Positions 22,647 through 23,353 of a stretch of DNA of 23,353 nt are shown here, in pieces. How positions within the stretch are numbered: position 1 is the stretch's first letter; the number at the start of each line of letters is the position of its first letter. Source of the stretch: CAYRAV01 sp964422365 (GTDB lineage: Bacteria > Bacillota > Clostridia > Lachnospirales > Lachnospiraceae). The position numbers and the translations under genes are program-made. The DNA lies in assembly GCA_964422365.1 (NCBI GenBank), contig CAYRAV010000051.1, forward strand, positions 1 through 23,353, written 5' to 3'. The notes below the pieces were generated by a model. It was not told where the DNA came from. It searched no databases and worked only from the letters and a program-made list of their open reading frames with translations.

Positions 22647-23353
22647 ATGTTAACACCACAGGATATAACAAGTACCACTTTAAAATCAGGAATGGGGTAT
22701 AAGAAAAAAGAAGTAGAGGCATTTTTATTAGAAATTCAAAATAGTTATTTAGAATTATATAAAGAAAATGAAGAATTAAAAGAGAAAGCAAGTGTATTAA
22801 GCGAAGGTGTACAATATTATAAAAATCTTGAAAAGACTTTGCAAAAATCTCTTGTATTAGCAGAAAAAACTTCAAATGAAATAATTGCCACTGCTGAGAC
22901 AAAAGCACAGGCAATTGAGCAGGATGCAAAAATAAAAGCAAATATGATAATTAGTGATTCACAAAAAGAAGTGAATCAGCTTCACAATCAAATTATTTAT
23001 CTAATCCAGCAATATGAAAAATACAAAACACAATGTAAACAATTTGCAGCTACTCAGTTAGAATTACTAGAGAGTAGCAGCTATGAATTGAAAATACCGA
23101 ATCTTGATGAACTAGTTGCTCCAATTACTACAAATTCATTTAATATGGATTATAAAAATTCACAGAATATGGTGAATCAAAGTACAAGAGATATGAATCA
23201 TAATGATTCACAAGAGATGGTAAATCAAAGTACAAGAGATGCGAATCATAATGATTCGCAGAATATGGTGAATCAAAATACAAGAGATACGAATTATAAT
23301 GCTTCACAGAATATGGTAAATCAAAATACAAGAGATACGAATCATAATGATTC
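22647..23353 (+). CDS. divIVA: DivIVA domain protein with Asn-rich repeat tail (3'-truncated by window edge)
   Basis: DivIVA proteins sense negatively curved membrane and recruit partners at poles and septa. ATG 22647 lies 8 bases after AGGAGG. The N-terminus MLTPQDITSTTLKSGMGYKK and KEVEAFLLEIQNSYLEL match the DivIVA lipid-binding and first coiled-coil region. A coiled coil continues to about residue 150 with few breaks. From residue 172 the sequence becomes a tandem repeat of 16 residues (SQNMVNQSTRDMNHND and variants); four units are complete at the edge and the frame remains open, so total length is unknown. This low-complexity Asn/Gln-rich tail is not part of standard DivIVA. The gene closes the yggS-sepF-ylmG-ylmH-divIVA cluster. 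Confidence 0.9.
   Translation, partial: MLTPQDITSTTLKSGMGYKKKEVEAFLLEIQNSYLELYKENEELKEKASVLSEGVQYYKNLEKTLQKSLVLAEKTSNEIIATAETKAQAIEQDAKIKANMIISDSQKEVNQLHNQIIYLIQQYEKYKTQCKQFAATQLELLESSSYELKIPNLDELVAPITTNSFNMDYKNSQNMVNQSTRDMNHNDSQEMVNQSTRDANHNDSQNMVNQNTRDTNYNASQNMVNQNTRDTNHND
23160..23353 (+). repeat. 48-bp in-frame tandem repeat in divIVA
   Basis: Units start at 23160, 23208, 23256 and 23304, each 48 bp, and a fifth begins at 23352 as the window ends. Encoded units are SQNMVNQSTRDMNHND, SQEMVNQSTRDANHND, SQNMVNQNTRDTNYNA and SQNMVNQNTRDTNHND. Most differences between copies are single bases. Neighbouring units are very similar at DNA level, suggesting recent slippage or recombination. Confidence 0.95.

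Noticed and set aside
23140..23331. Minus-strand open frame with a repetitive YFDSPYS-type product
   Set aside because: It is the antisense reading of the divIVA tandem repeat; the + frame has the start, ribosome binding site and DivIVA N-terminus.
23160..23353. Regular 48-bp repeats as a possible CRISPR array
   Set aside because: There are no distinct spacers; the whole 48-bp unit repeats in frame within a coding sequence and no cas genes are seen.

Overview
The window is a low-G+C, densely packed bacterial chromosome segment in which all but one gene lie on the + strand. Strong AGGAGG-type ribosome binding sites, frequent TTG/GTG starts and the gene order point to a Clostridia-class Firmicute. 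The mre-mrdA-min-rodA-mgsA order, and a HlyD-like gene in front of the yggS-sepF-ylmG-ylmH-divIVA block, suggest the Lachnospiraceae. That family-level call is an inference from gene order and remembered protein style, not from a search.

Layout. (1) 1-6960: mismatch repair and tRNA modification, mutS (5' end cut off by the window), mutL, miaA and a YnbB-like PLP lyase, very tightly spaced. (2) 6961-7110: a promoter and an unusual leader for radC. (3) 7111-13129: radC followed by the rod-shape genes mreB, mreC, mreD and mrdA (PBP2). (4) 13130-17735: a second promoter region, then minC, minD, minE, a SEDS polymerase (rodA-like), methylglyoxal synthase and a lipoprotein D,D-carboxypeptidase. (5) 17736-18765: a gene-poor, repeat-rich junction. 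It holds a 105-bp imperfect palindrome (possible terminator), a 226-bp MITE-like element, the only minus-strand gene (a 66-aa DUF378 membrane protein) and a second, internally deleted, inverted copy of the same MITE-like element. (6) 18766-23353: a HlyD/adaptor-like membrane protein, yggS, sepF, ylmG, ylmH and divIVA, which runs off the right edge inside a 48-bp tandem repeat.

Functional logic. Most of the window builds and positions the cell envelope. MreBCD, PBP2 and the SEDS protein form the lateral-wall synthesis machine. MinCDE places the septum. SepF, YlmG, YlmH and DivIVA belong to the division/polar-growth cluster, and the lipoprotein carboxypeptidase trims peptidoglycan. Both MinE and a DivIVA-family protein are encoded here.

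No prophage, CRISPR array, tRNA or rRNA was seen, and no clearly new multi-gene system. The points most worth following are: the two inverted MITE-like copies bracketing the DUF378 gene; an MreB with substitutions at two nucleotide-site positions; a methylglyoxal synthase with Glu in place of the catalytic Asp; a PBP2 with an insertion of about 245 residues; a DivIVA with an Asn-rich tandem-repeat tail; and an orphan HlyD-like protein in a division operon.
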